Below are positions 45,487-56,496 of a stretch of 64,000 nt of DNA, piece after piece. The stretch's first letter is position 1; each line of letters begins with the position of its first letter. A program made the position numbers and the translations under genes. This DNA comes from Bosea sp. F3-2. Lineage in GTDB: Bacteria; Pseudomonadota; Alphaproteobacteria; Rhizobiales; Beijerinckiaceae. The stretch covers positions 5,793,501-5,857,500 of the forward strand of contig NZ_CP042331.1 of the NCBI RefSeq assembly GCF_008253865.1. Direction: 5' to 3'. Below the pieces are notes generated by a model. The model was not told the origin of the DNA and did not search any database. It saw only the letters and a list, made by a program, of their open reading frames with translations.

Positions 45487-45659
45487 CCCGAGCTCCGTTT
45501 CAGCGCACGGTGCCAGCGCCTCGATGCTGTCGCAACCGCGCAAGTGCACTCGAGTCGACGCCGGGATGCTCGAACATTGCCGAATTGTCATGAATCCCTT
45601 TGCTTTTTTGCCATAGTCGCTGTGGATGCTGGTGCGGATGGTCAGCGGAGGCCGGCGGC

Positions 45660-47129
<1,470 letters not shown>

Positions 47130-47134
47130 GGCCG

Positions 47135-48382
47135 ATGGATCACCACGACGACGATGATTGCGAACGGATGACGCCGTCGCGGCGCGCCGCGCTCGGCGCG
47201 GCGGGCGCGCTCTTCGCCTGGTCCTTCGTGCCGAAATTCGCCTATGCGGCGCCGGGCAGCCGCGATCCGCGCTTCCTGCTGGTGGTGCTGCGCGGGGCGC
47301 TCGACGGGCTTTCGGCGGTGCCGCCGATCGGCGACCCCGATTATGCCGGCCTGCGCGAAGGCATCGCGCTGGCCAAGGACGGCCCCGAGGCGGCCTTGCC
47401 GCTCGACGGCTTCTTCTATCTTCATCCGGCGATGCCAAACCTCGCCCGGCTCTATCGCGAGGGGCGGGCGGCGATCGTCCATGCTGCCGCCACAGGCTAT
47501 CGCGAGCGTTCGCATTTCGACGGGCAGGATGTGCTGGAGAGCGGCCAGCCGGGGCCGGGCCACACCGAGAACGGCTGGCTCAACCGGCTGATCGCAAGCC
47601 TGCCGGCCGGGGAGGGCATCTCGCGCAAGGGCGTCCTCGGCGTCGGCGTCGTGCCGCCGCTGGTGGTGCGCGGGCAGGCGCCTGTGCTCGGCTGGGCGCC
47701 GCCGCGCATGGCGCGGGCCGGCGTCGACCTGACGATGCGGCTGGCCGATCTCTACGGTCAGCGCGATCCGGGCCTTGCCGCGGCGTTGCAGCAGGCGATC
47801 GAGACCGAGGGGTTGGCACGGCGCAGCGGCATGGCCGAGCCGAAAGGCGGCGGCGGGCCGGACACGGCCGACGGCATGCGCCGGATCACTGAGGGTGTCG
47901 CCGGGCTCATCGGCGCCGATGACGGGCCGCGCATCGCCGCGCTCGCCTTCGAGGGCTGGGACACCCATGCCAATGAGGGCGGCGCCAAGGGACGGCTGGC
48001 GAATCTGCTCGGCGGCCTGGACGGGGCTTTCGCAACGCTGGAGCAGGGGCTGGCGCCGGTCTGGAAGGACACCGTGGTGATGGTCGCGACCGAGTTCGGC
48101 CGCACGGCCGCCGTCAACGGCACGGTCGGCACCGACCACGGCACCGGCACGGTCGCCTTCCTCGTCGGTGGCGCGGTGAAGGGGGGCCGGATGATTACGG
48201 ACTGGCCGGGGCTCAAGACGGAGCAGCTCTTCCAGAACCGCGACCTCAGGCCGACGACCGATATCCGCGCGGTCGCCAAGGGCGTGGTGGCCGATCTGTT
48301 CGGGCTCTCGGGACCGGTGCTGGCCGAGAAGGTCTTTCCCGGTACGGGCGATCTCAGGCCGATGCAGGGGCTGGTGGTTTAG
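47135..48382 (+). CDS. DUF1501 family protein with Tat signal
   Basis: A 415-residue protein with a twin-arginine signal (TPSRRAALGAAGALFAWSF, ending FAYAAPG) and the DUF1501 body (FLLVVLRGALDGLSAVPP, YRERSHFDGQDVLESG, WDTHANEG, VVMVATEFGRT, TDHGTGTVAFLVGGAVKGG). The sulfatase-like fold and conserved His/Asp suggest metal binding. It is co-encoded with DUF1800; GGAGG precedes the ATG. The role is unknown. Confidence 0.9.
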   Translation: MDHHDDDDCERMTPSRRAALGAAGALFAWSFVPKFAYAAPGSRDPRFLLVVLRGALDGLSAVPPIGDPDYAGLREGIALAKDGPEAALPLDGFFYLHPAMPNLARLYREGRAAIVHAAATGYRERSHFDGQDVLESGQPGPGHTENGWLNRLIASLPAGEGISRKGVLGVGVVPPLVVRGQAPVLGWAPPRMARAGVDLTMRLADLYGQRDPGLAAALQQAIETEGLARRSGMAEPKGGGGPDTADGMRRITEGVAGLIGADDGPRIAALAFEGWDTHANEGGAKGRLANLLGGLDGAFATLEQGLAPVWKDTVVMVATEFGRTAAVNGTVGTDHGTGTVAFLVGGAVKGGRMITDWPGLKTEQLFQNRDLRPTTDIRAVAKGVVADLFGLSGPVLAEKVFPGTGDLRPMQGLVV

Positions 48383-48393
48383 CGCCGGCCGTC

Positions 48394-48475
48394 ATGCTCG
48401 GGCGAAGACCCGAGCATCTCTTGCCGCAGCCTGGCCATGGGATTCTCGGGTCCGCGCTGTGCGCGGCCCGAGAAT
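48394..48475. repeat. Double REP-like palindrome between DUF1501 and leuD
   Basis: ATGCTCGGG (48394-48402) pairs with CCCGAGCAT (48409-48417), and ATTCTCGGG (48442-48450) with CCCGAGAAT (48467-48475). The pair is flanked by GTC and GAC, giving a 90-bp composite palindrome between convergent genes; it may end transcription in both directions. Confidence 0.75.
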
Positions 48476-48486
48476 GACGCATGGAA

Positions 48487-49089
48487 TCAAGCCCAGGCGC
48501 GCTGCTTCAGCTTGTCCTCGAAGGCCTCGATCTTCGACTCCTTCTCCATGGTCAGGCCGATGTCGTCGAGGCCGTTGAGCAGGCAGTGCTTGCGGAAGGG
48601 GTCGATCTCGAAGCTGATCTCGCCGCCATCCGGGCCCTTGATGGTCTGGTTCGCGAGGTCGATCGTCAGCGTCGCGTTGGAGCCGCGCTCGGCGTCGTCG
48701 AACAGCATGTCGAGCTGCGCGGGCGTGACCTTGATCGGCAGGATGCCGTTCTTGAAGCAGTTGTTGTAGAAGATGTCGGCGAAGCTCGTGGAGATCACGC
48801 AGCGGATGCCGAAGTCGAGCAGCGCCCAGGGAGCATGCTCGCGCGAGGAGCCGCAGCCGAAATTGTCGCCAGCGACAAGGATTTCAGCCTTGCGATAGGC
48901 CGGCTGGTTCAGCACGAAATCCGGGTTCTCGGAGCCGTCCTCCTTGTAGCGCATCTCCGAGAACAGCGCGGTGCCGAGGCCGGTGCGCTTGATCGTCTTC
49001 AGATACTGCTTGGGGATGATCATGTCGGTATCGACATTGACCACCTTCATCGGAGCGGGCGTCGAGGTCAGCGTGGTGAAGGGCTGCAT
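48487..49089 (-). CDS. leuD: 3-isopropylmalate dehydratase small subunit
   Basis: A 200-residue LeuD that with LeuC isomerises isopropylmalate in leucine synthesis. It shows [16 protein letters not shown] at the N-terminus, the swivelling-domain motif [14 protein letters not shown], and [18 protein letters not shown]. It lies downstream of leuC on the same strand with two small genes in between, a spacing common in Rhizobiales. Confidence 0.96.
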   Translation of the reverse strand: MQPFTTLTSTPAPMKVVNVDTDMIIPKQYLKTIKRTGLGTALFSEMRYKEDGSENPDFVLNQPAYRKAEILVAGDNFGCGSSREHAPWALLDFGIRCVISTSFADIFYNNCFKNGILPIKVTPAQLDMLFDDAERGSNATLTIDLANQTIKGPDGGEISFEIDPFRKHCLLNGLDDIGLTMEKESKIEAFEDKLKQRAWA

Positions 49090-49116
49090 GGTTCTTGTCC
49101 TTGCGTGAAGGCCGGC

Positions 49117-49560
49117 TCAGCCGGCTGCCTGTTCGATGGCTTCCATGTCCTCGTCGGAGAAGCCGAAATGGTGGCCGATCTCGTGGACCATGACGTGGGT
49201 GACGATGGCGCCGAGGCTCTCGTCATTCTCAGCCCAGTAGTCGAGGATCGGCCTGCGATAGAGATGGATGGTGTTGGGCATCTGGCCGGTTTGCGGAGAA
49301 TAGCCCTGCTGGGGCAGACCGACACCGCTGAAGAGGCCGAGCAGGTCGAAGGGGCTCTCCGCCTCCAGCTCCTTCAGCACGTCGTCCTCGGGAAACTCGG
49401 TGACGTTGAAGACGACGTCGGCGCAGAGCGCGCGGAACTCGTCCGGCAGGCGGTCGAAGGCGGCCTGCGCCAGCACCTCGAACGCCTCCAGCGACGGGGC
49501 CTTGGCCCCGTCCCAGTTGATGTCCCTGCTTTTGGTCGCCACGGCGTCCATATCCGTCAC
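49117..49560 (-). CDS. Zincin-like metallopeptidase (DUF1025 type)
   Basis: About 147 residues of the small metallopeptidase family. The zinc motif is HEIGHHFGFSDEDM (HExxH plus downstream Asp). LLGLFSGVGLPQQGYS and TIHLYRRPILDYW are family marks. I chose GTG 49560, which overlaps the upstream gene stop as GTGA; ATG 49551 is the alternative. It lies between leuC and leuD. The target is unknown. Confidence 0.85.
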   Translation of the reverse strand: MTDMDAVATKSRDINWDGAKAPSLEAFEVLAQAAFDRLPDEFRALCADVVFNVTEFPEDDVLKELEAESPFDLLGLFSGVGLPQQGYSPQTGQMPNTIHLYRRPILDYWAENDESLGAIVTHVMVHEIGHHFGFSDEDMEAIEQAAG

Positions 49561-49802
49561 CAGAATTTCAACTGATGGCCGAGCCACCAGGCCAGCACGA
49601 TGACGCCCAGCAGCGAGAGGGAGCGGCCGATGCGCCGGCCCCAGAGCTCGATGCGGTCGCCCTCGGGCGCGTCGGCGCCCGAGAAATGCTGCGCCGCCCG
49701 GTTCATCGAGGAGCCGAGCACGGTTTCGCTGTCGCGCTTGACGCGCTCCAGCGCCGCCTTGGCCTCGGCTTCGCGTGCAGCTTCGCGGGGATCGTTCGAC
49801 AT
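49557..49802 (-). CDS. Small single-helix membrane protein
   Basis: An 81-residue protein: a charged coiled-coil-like N-terminal half (DPREAAREAEAKAALERVKRD) and one membrane helix at the end (SLSLLGVIVLAWWLGHQLKFW). The gene starts 23 bp after leuC and overlaps the metallopeptidase start. Nothing in it gives a function; a membrane anchor partner of the metallopeptidase is conceivable. Confidence 0.75.
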   Translation of the reverse strand: MSNDPREAAREAEAKAALERVKRDSETVLGSSMNRAAQHFSGADAPEGDRIELWGRRIGRSLSLLGVIVLAWWLGHQLKFW

Positions 49803-49825
49803 GATGCGGTCCCCGCGTTTGCCGC

Positions 49826-51244
49826 TCAACCCAGCGTGCGGACGTCGACGAAATGACCGGTCAGCGCCGCTGCCGCTGCCATCGCCGGCGAGACGAGGTG
49901 CGTGCGGCCGCGATAGCCCTGACGACCCTCGAAGTTGCGGTTCGAGGTCGAGGCGGCGCGCTGGCCGGGCTTGAGCTGGTCCGGGTTCATGCCGAGGCAC
50001 ATCGAGCAGCCCGGCTCACGCCATTCGAAGCCGGCGGCGAGGAAGATCTTGTCGAGGCCTTCCAGCTCCGCCTGCTGCTTCACCAGGCCGGAGCCCGGCA
50101 CGATCATGGCGTAGTCCAGGCTGTCATGGACCTTCTTGCCCTCGACGATCTTCGCCACCGTGCGCAGATCCTCGATGCGGCCGTTGGTGCAGGAGCCGAT
50201 CCAGATCACGTCGAGCGGGATCTCGGTCATCTTGGTGCCGGCGGTCAGGCCCATGTAATCGAGCGCGCGCTTCTTCGAGGCACGCTTGACCTCGTCCGCG
50301 ATCAGCTCCGGATCGGGCACCGCGCCGGTGACCGAGATGACGTCCTCCGGGCTCGTGCCCCAGGAGACGATCGGCGGCAGGTTGGCGGCGTCGAGCCTCA
50401 CGATGCGGTCGAAATGCGCGCCCTCGTCGGAGCGCAGCGTCTCCCAGTAGCGCAGGGCGGCGTCCCAGGCCTCGCCCTTCGGCGCCTTGGGGCGGCCCTG
50501 CAGGTAGTCGAAGGCCTTCTGGTCGGGCGCGACCATGCCGGCGCGGGCGCCGCCCTCGATCGACATATTGCAGACGGTCATGCGGCCTTCCATCGAGAGG
50601 CCGCGGATAGCCTCGCCGGCGTACTCGATCACCGAGCCGGTACCGCCGGCGGTGCCGATCTCGCCGATGATGGCGAGCGTAATGTCCTTGGCGCCGACAC
50701 CGGGAGCAGGCGTGCCGTCCACCTGGACGAGCATGTTCTTCGCCTTCTTCTGGATCAGCGTCTGCGTCGCGAGGACGTGCTCGACTTCGGAGGTGCCGAT
50801 GCCGTGCGCCAGCGCCCCGAAGGCACCGTGGGTCGAGGTGTGCGAGTCGCCGCAGACGATCGTGGTGCCCGGCAGGGTGAAGCCCTGCTCGGGGCCGACG
50901 ATGTGGACGATGCCCTGGCGCTTGTCGAGCTCGTTGAAGTACTCGACGCCGAAGTCCTTGGCGTTCTTGGCGAGCGCCTCGACCTGGATGCGGCTTTCCT
51001 CTTCCTGGATGCCCTTGGAGCGGTCGGTCGTCTGGATGTTGTGGTCGACGACGGCGAGCGTCTTCTCAGGGCTGCGGACCTTGCGGCCGGTCATGCGCAG
51101 GCCCTCGAAGGCCTGCGGGCTGGTGACCTCATGGACGAGGTGGCGGTCGATATAGAGCAGGCAGGTGCCATCTTCCTGCCGGTCGATGACGTGATCGTCG
51201 AAGATCTTGTCGTAGAGGGTGCGGGGGCCTGTTGACGCAGTCAT
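49826..51244 (-). CDS. leuC: 3-isopropylmalate dehydratase large subunit
   Basis: A 472-residue LeuC of the aconitase superfamily. The 4Fe-4S ligands are in [14 protein letters not shown] and [11 protein letters not shown] (three Cys). The N-terminus [17 protein letters not shown] sequence (here [13 protein letters not shown]) and [24 protein letters not shown] are typical. The upstream region 51245-51639 is structured and may be a leader. Confidence 0.97.
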   Translation of the reverse strand: MTASTGPRTLYDKIFDDHVIDRQEDGTCLLYIDRHLVHEVTSPQAFEGLRMTGRKVRSPEKTLAVVDHNIQTTDRSKGIQEEESRIQVEALAKNAKDFGVEYFNELDKRQGIVHIVGPEQGFTLPGTTIVCGDSHTSTHGAFGALAHGIGTSEVEHVLATQTLIQKKAKNMLVQVDGTPAPGVGAKDITLAIIGEIGTAGGTGSVIEYAGEAIRGLSMEGRMTVCNMSIEGGARAGMVAPDQKAFDYLQGRPKAPKGEAWDAALRYWETLRSDEGAHFDRIVRLDAANLPPIVSWGTSPEDVISVTGAVPDPELIADEVKRASKKRALDYMGLTAGTKMTEIPLDVIWIGSCTNGRIEDLRTVAKIVEGKKVHDSLDYAMIVPGSGLVKQQAELEGLDKIFLAAGFEWREPGCSMCLGMNPDQLKPGQRAASTSNRNFEGRQGYRGRTHLVSPAMAAAAALTGHFVDVRTLG

Positions 51245-51326
51245 GGCTTGGTCTCGGTCTTGGGAATTGTGATCTGGAAAATCGATGCATCGCCGCGCCG
51301 GTCATTCCGACGCGCTCAAATCAGTC

Positions 51327-51364
51327 GCCTGTCGCCGGCCGCGCGGAAGCGGCCGGTCTCAGGC
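51327..51364 (-). terminator. Hairpin downstream of the putative 57-aa gene
   Basis: CCGGCCGC (51335-51342) pairs with GCGGCCGG (51349-51356), and the outer GCCTG (51327-51331) with CAGGC (51360-51364). The stem overlaps the stop of the putative small gene at 51359. There is no T tract, so it could be a leader structure of leuC instead. Confidence 0.5.
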
Positions 51365-51532
51365 GCCGGTAAGGCCCGCGGCGATGGAGGCGGTGAAGCG
51401 GCCGAAGAAGCGCCACGGCAGGCGGGCATGGTCATGCAGCGCGGCAAAATCCTGCGTCGTCGGCAGGGGCGGCAGATGGCCCTCTCCCTGCACGGCGCAG
51501 AAGCGCTGCAAATGATGCTCACACGGCGACAT
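51359..51532 (-). CDS. Putative 57-residue protein upstream of leuC
   Basis: This short frame (start MSPCEHHLQRFCAV, end RFFGRFTASIAAGLTGA) has almost only G or C at third codon positions, in line with real genes here. It lies alone in the 395-bp gap between the TDO gene and leuC, on their strand. It has no clear ribosome site; GTG 51538 is another start. I do not recognise it. It could be a small gene, a leftover of a larger one, or by chance. The rest of the gap (51245-51358 and 51533-51639) shows nothing else. Confidence 0.45.
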   Translation of the reverse strand: MSPCEHHLQRFCAVQGEGHLPPLPTTQDFAALHDHARLPWRFFGRFTASIAAGLTGA

Positions 51533-51639
51533 GGCCACTATGTAGCAGTTCCAATGAAGCCGGACAATCGACGCCGTGCAGGAGCGTCATCGCCGCGACG
51601 CAGAGGTCTGGAGCAGCATGAGAGCGGCCGGGTCCGTGG

Positions 51640-52488
51640 TCACAGCTCGCTGCGCAACTGCCAGAGTTCGGGGAAGAAGGAGCGCTCCAGCGCGGTCTTC
51701 AGGAACTTCACGCCGCTGGAGCCGCCGGTGCCCGGCTTGAAGCCGATGATGCGTTCGACCGTCTTCATGTGGCGGAAGCGCCATTGCTGGAACTGGTCCT
51801 CGAGATCGACCAGCTCCTCGGCCAGCTCGTAGAGATCGAAATGGTGCTGCGTGTCCCGGTAGATCGTCAGCCAGGCGGCCTTTACGGCGTCGCTCGCGGC
51901 GTGCGGCACGCTCCAGTCGCGCTCGACACAGTCCGCCGGGATCGGCAGCCCGCGCCGGGCGAGCAGGCGCAGCGCTTCATCATAAAGACTCGGCGCTTCC
52001 AGCAGCGCCTGCAGATGGGCGTGATGCTCGGCATGGTGCCGGTGCATCGCCAGCATGCGCGGGTCCTTGGCGCCGAGGCGGAACTCCAGCGCGCGATACT
52101 GGTAGGACTGGAAGCCGGAGGACTGGCCGAGCGCGTCACGAAACGCGAGGTAGTCGGCCGGCGTCATCGTCGAGAGCACGTCCCAGGCGGTGACGAGTTG
52201 GGCCTGGATGCGCGAGACGCGCGCCAGCGACTTGAAGGCAGGCTGCAACTGGTCGTCCCGGATCGCCGCGATGGCGCCGTCGAGCTCATGCGCCGCCAGC
52301 TTCAGCCAGAGTTCCTGGACCTGATGAATGGTGATGAAGAGCAGCTCGTCGGGGGCGTCGCTCAGCGGCTTCTGCGCTGCCAGCAGCAGATCGAGGCCGA
52401 GATAGGAGCCGTAATCCATGCGCTCCTTGAAGTCGGTCTGCATGCCCGGTTCGATGCGGCTGTGGTGCTCGCCTGTGCCGGTGCCCAT
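51640..52488 (-). CDS. kynA: Tryptophan 2,3-dioxygenase
   Basis: A 282-residue heme enzyme that opens tryptophan to N-formylkynurenine. Family marks are [56 protein letters not shown] sequence (here FRDALG), HAEHHAHL, and the closing [29 protein letters not shown]. The ATG at 52488 is the true start; the frame reads on through the kynureninase-like gene. It is divergent from that gene across about 100 bp holding a shared operator. Confidence 0.95.
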   Translation of the reverse strand: MGTGTGEHHSRIEPGMQTDFKERMDYGSYLGLDLLLAAQKPLSDAPDELLFITIHQVQELWLKLAAHELDGAIAAIRDDQLQPAFKSLARVSRIQAQLVTAWDVLSTMTPADYLAFRDALGQSSGFQSYQYRALEFRLGAKDPRMLAMHRHHAEHHAHLQALLEAPSLYDEALRLLARRGLPIPADCVERDWSVPHAASDAVKAAWLTIYRDTQHHFDLYELAEELVDLEDQFQQWRFRHMKTVERIIGFKPGTGGSSGVKFLKTALERSFFPELWQLRSEL

Positions 52489-52515
52489 TTGCTCTGCCCT
52501 CGCTCGCCATGCGCC

Positions 52516-52552
52516 TTGACGAAGGGAAGGCGCGATATATTTTAAGCTTAAA
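52516..52552. promoter_or_regulatory. Shared promoter/operator of the tryptophan-breakdown genes
   Basis: TTTAAGCTTAAA (52541-52552) is a perfect 12-bp palindrome with AT-rich flanks (TATTT left, GTATTT right). TTGACG (52516-52521) followed after about 16 bases by TATTTT is a plausible promoter for the plus-strand gene, and the palindrome would block it. The form fits a MarR- or Lrp-type repressor; none is adjacent. Confidence 0.6.
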
Positions 52553-52590
52553 GTATTTTGCCGCGTGAGCAAAGCGAACAGGACATGGCG

Positions 52591-53805
52591 ATGGCGAGCG
52601 ACCAGGCGACGACTGTTCCCGCAGGGCTCGGACAGCCGCCCTTCAATCTTGCCGCCGACTTCTCCCACTTCCGCCAGAACTGGCCGGCTGAGTTGCATTT
52701 CGCCGCCCATAGCCATCATTTCTGGCCCGATGTCACGCGAGAGGCGCATCTGCGCTGCTGGGACGATGCCGCCCGCCTGGTCGACGGCAAATGGGAAGAG
52801 GTTCTCGGCCCGGTCTGGCGGAAGGTGGCTGAGGGCGTGGCGAAGCGCCTCAACCTGCCCGGCATCGACGGGCTCGTGCCGGCCAACAACACCCATGAAT
52901 TCGTCAACCGGCTGCTTTCCTGCCTGCCGCGGGACCGCGTGCCGCGCATCCTGACGAGCGACGCCGAATTCCATTCCTTCCGCCGGCAGATCGAACGGCT
53001 GGCGGAGGAGGGACTGATCGCGCTCACCATCGTGCCGGCCGAGCCTTTCGCCAGCCTGACGGAACGATTGATCGCGGCGGCGAAGGCGGGCGACCCCGAT
53101 ATGGTCTTCGTCAGCCAGGTGCAGTTCAATTCCGGCTATGCGCTGACCGATCTGGAAGGGCTGGTTGCGGGGGTCTCCGCGCCCGGCCGTCTTGTCGTCA
53201 TCGACGGCTATCACGGCTTTCTAGCGCGGCCGACCGACCTCTCGGCCATCGCCGACAAGGCCTTCTACATCGCTGGCGGCTACAAATACGCCATGGCGGG
53301 CGAGGGCGCCTGCTTCATGCACTGCCCGCCCGGCTTCGCCATGCGGCCGCGCGACACCGGCTGGTATGCTTCGTTCGGCGCGCTCTCCGGGCCGCAGGGC
53401 GGCGTCGGCTATGCCGAGACGGGCTGGCGCTTCATGGGGGCGACCTTCGATCCATCGGGTCTCTACCGTATGGGCGCCGTGTTCGACTGGCTCGATGCGA
53501 AGGGCCTCGATGTGTCGGCGATCCACGACCACGCCCATGCCCTTCAGGCGATCATCGCGGAGGGGTTGGCGCGCCGGCCCTGCGGCGTGCTTGCGCCGGA
53601 GAACCTCGCGCTGCCGCTCTCCGAACCGGCCCGCGGCAATTTCCTGACGTTCCGCCATGCCGATGCGCCGCTCTGGCATGAGCGGCTGGCGCGGGCCGGC
53701 ATTACCGTCGACCTGCGCGGCGACCGGCTGCGTCTCGGCTTCGGCCTCTACCAGAACGCTGACGACGCTGGGCTTCTGCTGGAGCGGCTCGCGACGCTGG
53801 GTTGA
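52591..53805 (+). CDS. Kynureninase-like class V PLP enzyme
   Basis: About 404 residues of the class V aminotransferase fold: [10 protein letters not shown] near the N-terminus, [28 protein letters not shown] (PLP Asp) and the lysine that binds PLP in [16 protein letters not shown] (Lys232). Position opposite tryptophan 2,3-dioxygenase makes a kynureninase the natural guess, and the fold agrees, but the sequence differs from typical KynU. ATG 52591 has AGGA 7 bases upstream; ATG 52585 is possible. No kynurenine formamidase (kynB) lies beside it. Confidence 0.8.
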   Translation: MASDQATTVPAGLGQPPFNLAADFSHFRQNWPAELHFAAHSHHFWPDVTREAHLRCWDDAARLVDGKWEEVLGPVWRKVAEGVAKRLNLPGIDGLVPANNTHEFVNRLLSCLPRDRVPRILTSDAEFHSFRRQIERLAEEGLIALTIVPAEPFASLTERLIAAAKAGDPDMVFVSQVQFNSGYALTDLEGLVAGVSAPGRLVVIDGYHGFLARPTDLSAIADKAFYIAGGYKYAMAGEGACFMHCPPGFAMRPRDTGWYASFGALSGPQGGVGYAETGWRFMGATFDPSGLYRMGAVFDWLDAKGLDVSAIHDHAHALQAIIAEGLARRPCGVLAPENLALPLSEPARGNFLTFRHADAPLWHERLARAGITVDLRGDRLRLGFGLYQNADDAGLLLERLATLG

Positions 53806-53817
53806 TGTGGCGCGGGG

Positions 53818-54858
53818 TCAGCGCCGCGAGGTATCGACGCTGACGACCACCGACATGCCGGGCGCCAGCTCTCCCGCCAGGGGCTGGCCCGGTTCGACGG
53901 CGATGCGGACCGGCACGCGCTGGGCGATCTTGATGAAGTTACCGGTGGCATTGTCCGCACGGATCACGCTGAACTCGGAGCCCGCTGCCGGTGAGAAGCG
54001 CTCGATCTTGCCGGTCAGCGTGGCATGGCGCAGCGCATCGACGGTGAAGCTCACCGGCTGACCGACGCGCATGCCGGGCAGCTGGGTTTCCTTGAAATTG
54101 GCGATGACCCAGGTCTGGGCGGGCACCAGCGCCATGAGCTGCGTGCCGGCCGAGACATATTGGCCGAGCCGGGCCGAGACCTCGCCGAGCCGCCCGTCCT
54201 GGGGCGCGGTGATGCGGGTGTTCTGCATATCGATCTCGGCGAGGTGGACGGCGGCCATCGCACCCTCGACCGCCGCCTCCAGCGACTGGCGGTTGACGAT
54301 GGCAGTCTGGACGTCCTGTCGCGCGACGTCGACGGCGGCGTGAGCCGCTGTGAGCGAGGCGCGGGACTGGTCGAGCGCCTGCTGGCTCTGGTCGGTGCTG
54401 GTCTGGCTGACGACGCCGCGCTCGCGCAGCGGTTCGATGCGGCCCCAGTTCGCTTCGGCGGTGCGCAGCGCGGCCTCGGCGCCGGCGACATTGGCCTCGC
54501 TGGCACGCAGCCTTGCCTCCGCGGCGGCGCGGGACTGCTCGGAATTGGCGAGCGCTGCGCGCTGGGCGGCGAGTGAGGCGCGGGCCTGCTCCAGCTTCTG
54601 CGCATAGATGCGGTCGTCGATGCGTAGCAGTAGGTCGCCCTGCTTGACCGTCGCGAAATCCTGGACAGGCACCTCGGCGACATAGCCGGCGAGCTGGGGC
54701 GCGATGACCGTGATCTGGCCGCGCACATAGGCGTTCTCGGTGGTCTCGATGGCGTTGGCAAAGGGCGGCAGCCGCCATGCGTAGAGGATCACGGCGAGGC
54801 CGACGAGGCCGATGGCGAGCGCGATATAGGTCGAGACGGAGCGGAAGAGGCGGGTCAT
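53818..54858 (-). CDS. Membrane-fusion protein of an EmrAB-type efflux pump
   Basis: A 346-residue HlyD/EmrA-like periplasmic adaptor. It has one N-terminal membrane helix (about 11-30, ALAIGLVGLAVILYAWR), a lipoyl half (GQITVIAPQLAGYVAEVPVQDFATVKQGDLLLRID), a long alpha-hairpin rich in Ala/Arg/Glu, and a beta-barrel (GRLGEVSARLGQYVSAGTQLMALVP). It is co-encoded with the MFS gene, 12 bp upstream, and with a MarR regulator. Confidence 0.92.
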   Translation of the reverse strand: MTRLFRSVSTYIALAIGLVGLAVILYAWRLPPFANAIETTENAYVRGQITVIAPQLAGYVAEVPVQDFATVKQGDLLLRIDDRIYAQKLEQARASLAAQRAALANSEQSRAAAEARLRASEANVAGAEAALRTAEANWGRIEPLRERGVVSQTSTDQSQQALDQSRASLTAAHAAVDVARQDVQTAIVNRQSLEAAVEGAMAAVHLAEIDMQNTRITAPQDGRLGEVSARLGQYVSAGTQLMALVPAQTWVIANFKETQLPGMRVGQPVSFTVDALRHATLTGKIERFSPAAGSEFSVIRADNATGNFIKIAQRVPVRIAVEPGQPLAGELAPGMSVVVSVDTSRR

Positions 54859-54870
54859 GGTCGATGTGAG

Positions 54871-56496
54871 TCAGCCGGCTGCCGGGGCAGGGGCGGTGGC
54901 GGATTGCGCCCTGAGGCGCAGGACGGCGAGGTGGATGAGAAGGCCCCCCAGCGCTAGGCTGGCGATCAGCGAGATCAGCAGGAAGGCGTCGTTATAGGCG
55001 AGCACTGTCGCCTCCCGGATCGCCTGCTGGCCGAGTAGCGTCACGCCCTCGGCCCGTGCCAGCACCGTGTCGGTCAGGACATGGCCGTAGCTGCTGCCGA
55101 GCTGGCTGATGCGCTGGGCGACGAGCGGGTCGGACATGGCGAAATGCTCGGCCAGCACATGGTAGTGGAAGCTGGTGCGCAGGGTGATGAAGCTGCCGAA
55201 GATGGCCGAGCCGAGCAGGCCGCCGATGCTCTGCGTGAACAGGAAGACGGTGATGAAGCTCAGGATGTAGACGGGGCCGCGCGCGATGGCGCCGCCGAGT
55301 CCCTGCGCCATTGCCGCCGGCAGGAAGAGCGCCGAACCATAGGCGACGAGCGCCTGGCTCAGATAGATGTCGTGCGGCCGCGTCTGGCTGGTGGCGCCGC
55401 TGTCGAGCCAGGCGCCGAGCGCGACGCAGGCCAGCGCCGTGCCGTAAAACCAGTTCTCGCGGCCCGGCCGCAGCAGGAGCGCGCAGGTCAGCCCTCCCGC
55501 GAGGATCGTGCAGAGGATCACGGTATAGAGCGACAGGGTCTGCTCGTTCTGGATGCCGAGCGCCTGGAAAAAGTTGGAGGCGCCGACCGTCTGCTCGGCG
55601 AGGACGACGCGCAGCAGCAGCAGCGCACCGGCGAAATGCAGCGTCGTCGGGCTGGTCAGCCAGCGGATGTCGATGAGCGGGCTGTCGCGATGCAGCTCGA
55701 TGATCGCGGCCAGCATCAGGCAGGCCACCGCGCAGGCGAGTAGCCAGCCGAGCCAGGGCGCCTCGAACCACCAGTAGAGCCGGCCGAGGGCGAGCACGAC
55801 GGCGATCGAGCCGAAGCCGACGGCGATGAACAGATAGCTGACGAGATCGAGCGGGCCGATCCATTTCACCCGCGGCGGCGAGGTCAGCGGCAGCGCGTAG
55901 ACGAAGCCGAAGGCGAGCATGGCGAGCCCCGTCTCGAACAGGGTCAGGCCGTGGAAACCGCCGGTCTCCAGCAGCCAGGGCGAGATCAGCCGTGTCACCG
56001 GGATGCCGAGCGTGGTGTTGGTCAGCGCCAGCGAGATTCCGACGGTCAGCTTCTTCGGCGGCGGCAGCGGCTCGATCATGTAGAAGAAGGCGAGCGAGGA
56101 CATCGGCGCTGCCGCCATGCCGCTCATGAAGCGGACCACCACGGCCGATTGCAGATCGTGGACGAAGAAGAAGTTGAGCAGCGTGGCGAGGACGAAGCCG
56201 GCGAGGCTCATCTCCGCAAAATTGCGTAAGCCATACTGCATCCGGATCTTGATCAGCGCGATCGAGAGCGAGACGTTCGGCGCCATATAGGCGGCGATCA
56301 GCCAGTTGGTCTCGGCGACGGTGGCGCCGAGCTCGCCCTGGATCTGGTAGACGTTGGTGTTGACGATGTTCTGGCCGATCTGCTGCGTCATCGCCAGCGT
56401 CACCGAGGCGAGCATATAGGCGAGCGCGCGGGCGGGTGGCATGGTGAGCCCGAACGGTTGGGCGGCAGGCGCGGTCGTGGTTTCGGGCGCGCTCAC
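54871..56496 (-). CDS. DHA2-family MFS drug exporter (EmrB-like)
   Basis: A 541-residue, 14-helix major facilitator. It has the N-terminal QTIGQNIVNTNVYQIQGELG-like sequence (here QIGQNIVNTNVYQIQGELGA), NWLIAAYMAPNV and a motif near VRFMSGMAAAP. The GTG start overlaps the MarR stop (GTGA). It pairs with the HlyD-type adaptor to export hydrophobic drugs or metals; the substrate is unknown. Confidence 0.92.
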   Translation of the reverse strand: MSAPETTTAPAAQPFGLTMPPARALAYMLASVTLAMTQQIGQNIVNTNVYQIQGELGATVAETNWLIAAYMAPNVSLSIALIKIRMQYGLRNFAEMSLAGFVLATLLNFFFVHDLQSAVVVRFMSGMAAAPMSSLAFFYMIEPLPPPKKLTVGISLALTNTTLGIPVTRLISPWLLETGGFHGLTLFETGLAMLAFGFVYALPLTSPPRVKWIGPLDLVSYLFIAVGFGSIAVVLALGRLYWWFEAPWLGWLLACAVACLMLAAIIELHRDSPLIDIRWLTSPTTLHFAGALLLLRVVLAEQTVGASNFFQALGIQNEQTLSLYTVILCTILAGGLTCALLLRPGRENWFYGTALACVALGAWLDSGATSQTRPHDIYLSQALVAYGSALFLPAAMAQGLGGAIARGPVYILSFITVFLFTQSIGGLLGSAIFGSFITLRTSFHYHVLAEHFAMSDPLVAQRISQLGSSYGHVLTDTVLARAEGVTLLGQQAIREATVLAYNDAFLLISLIASLALGGLLIHLAVLRLRAQSATAPAPAAG

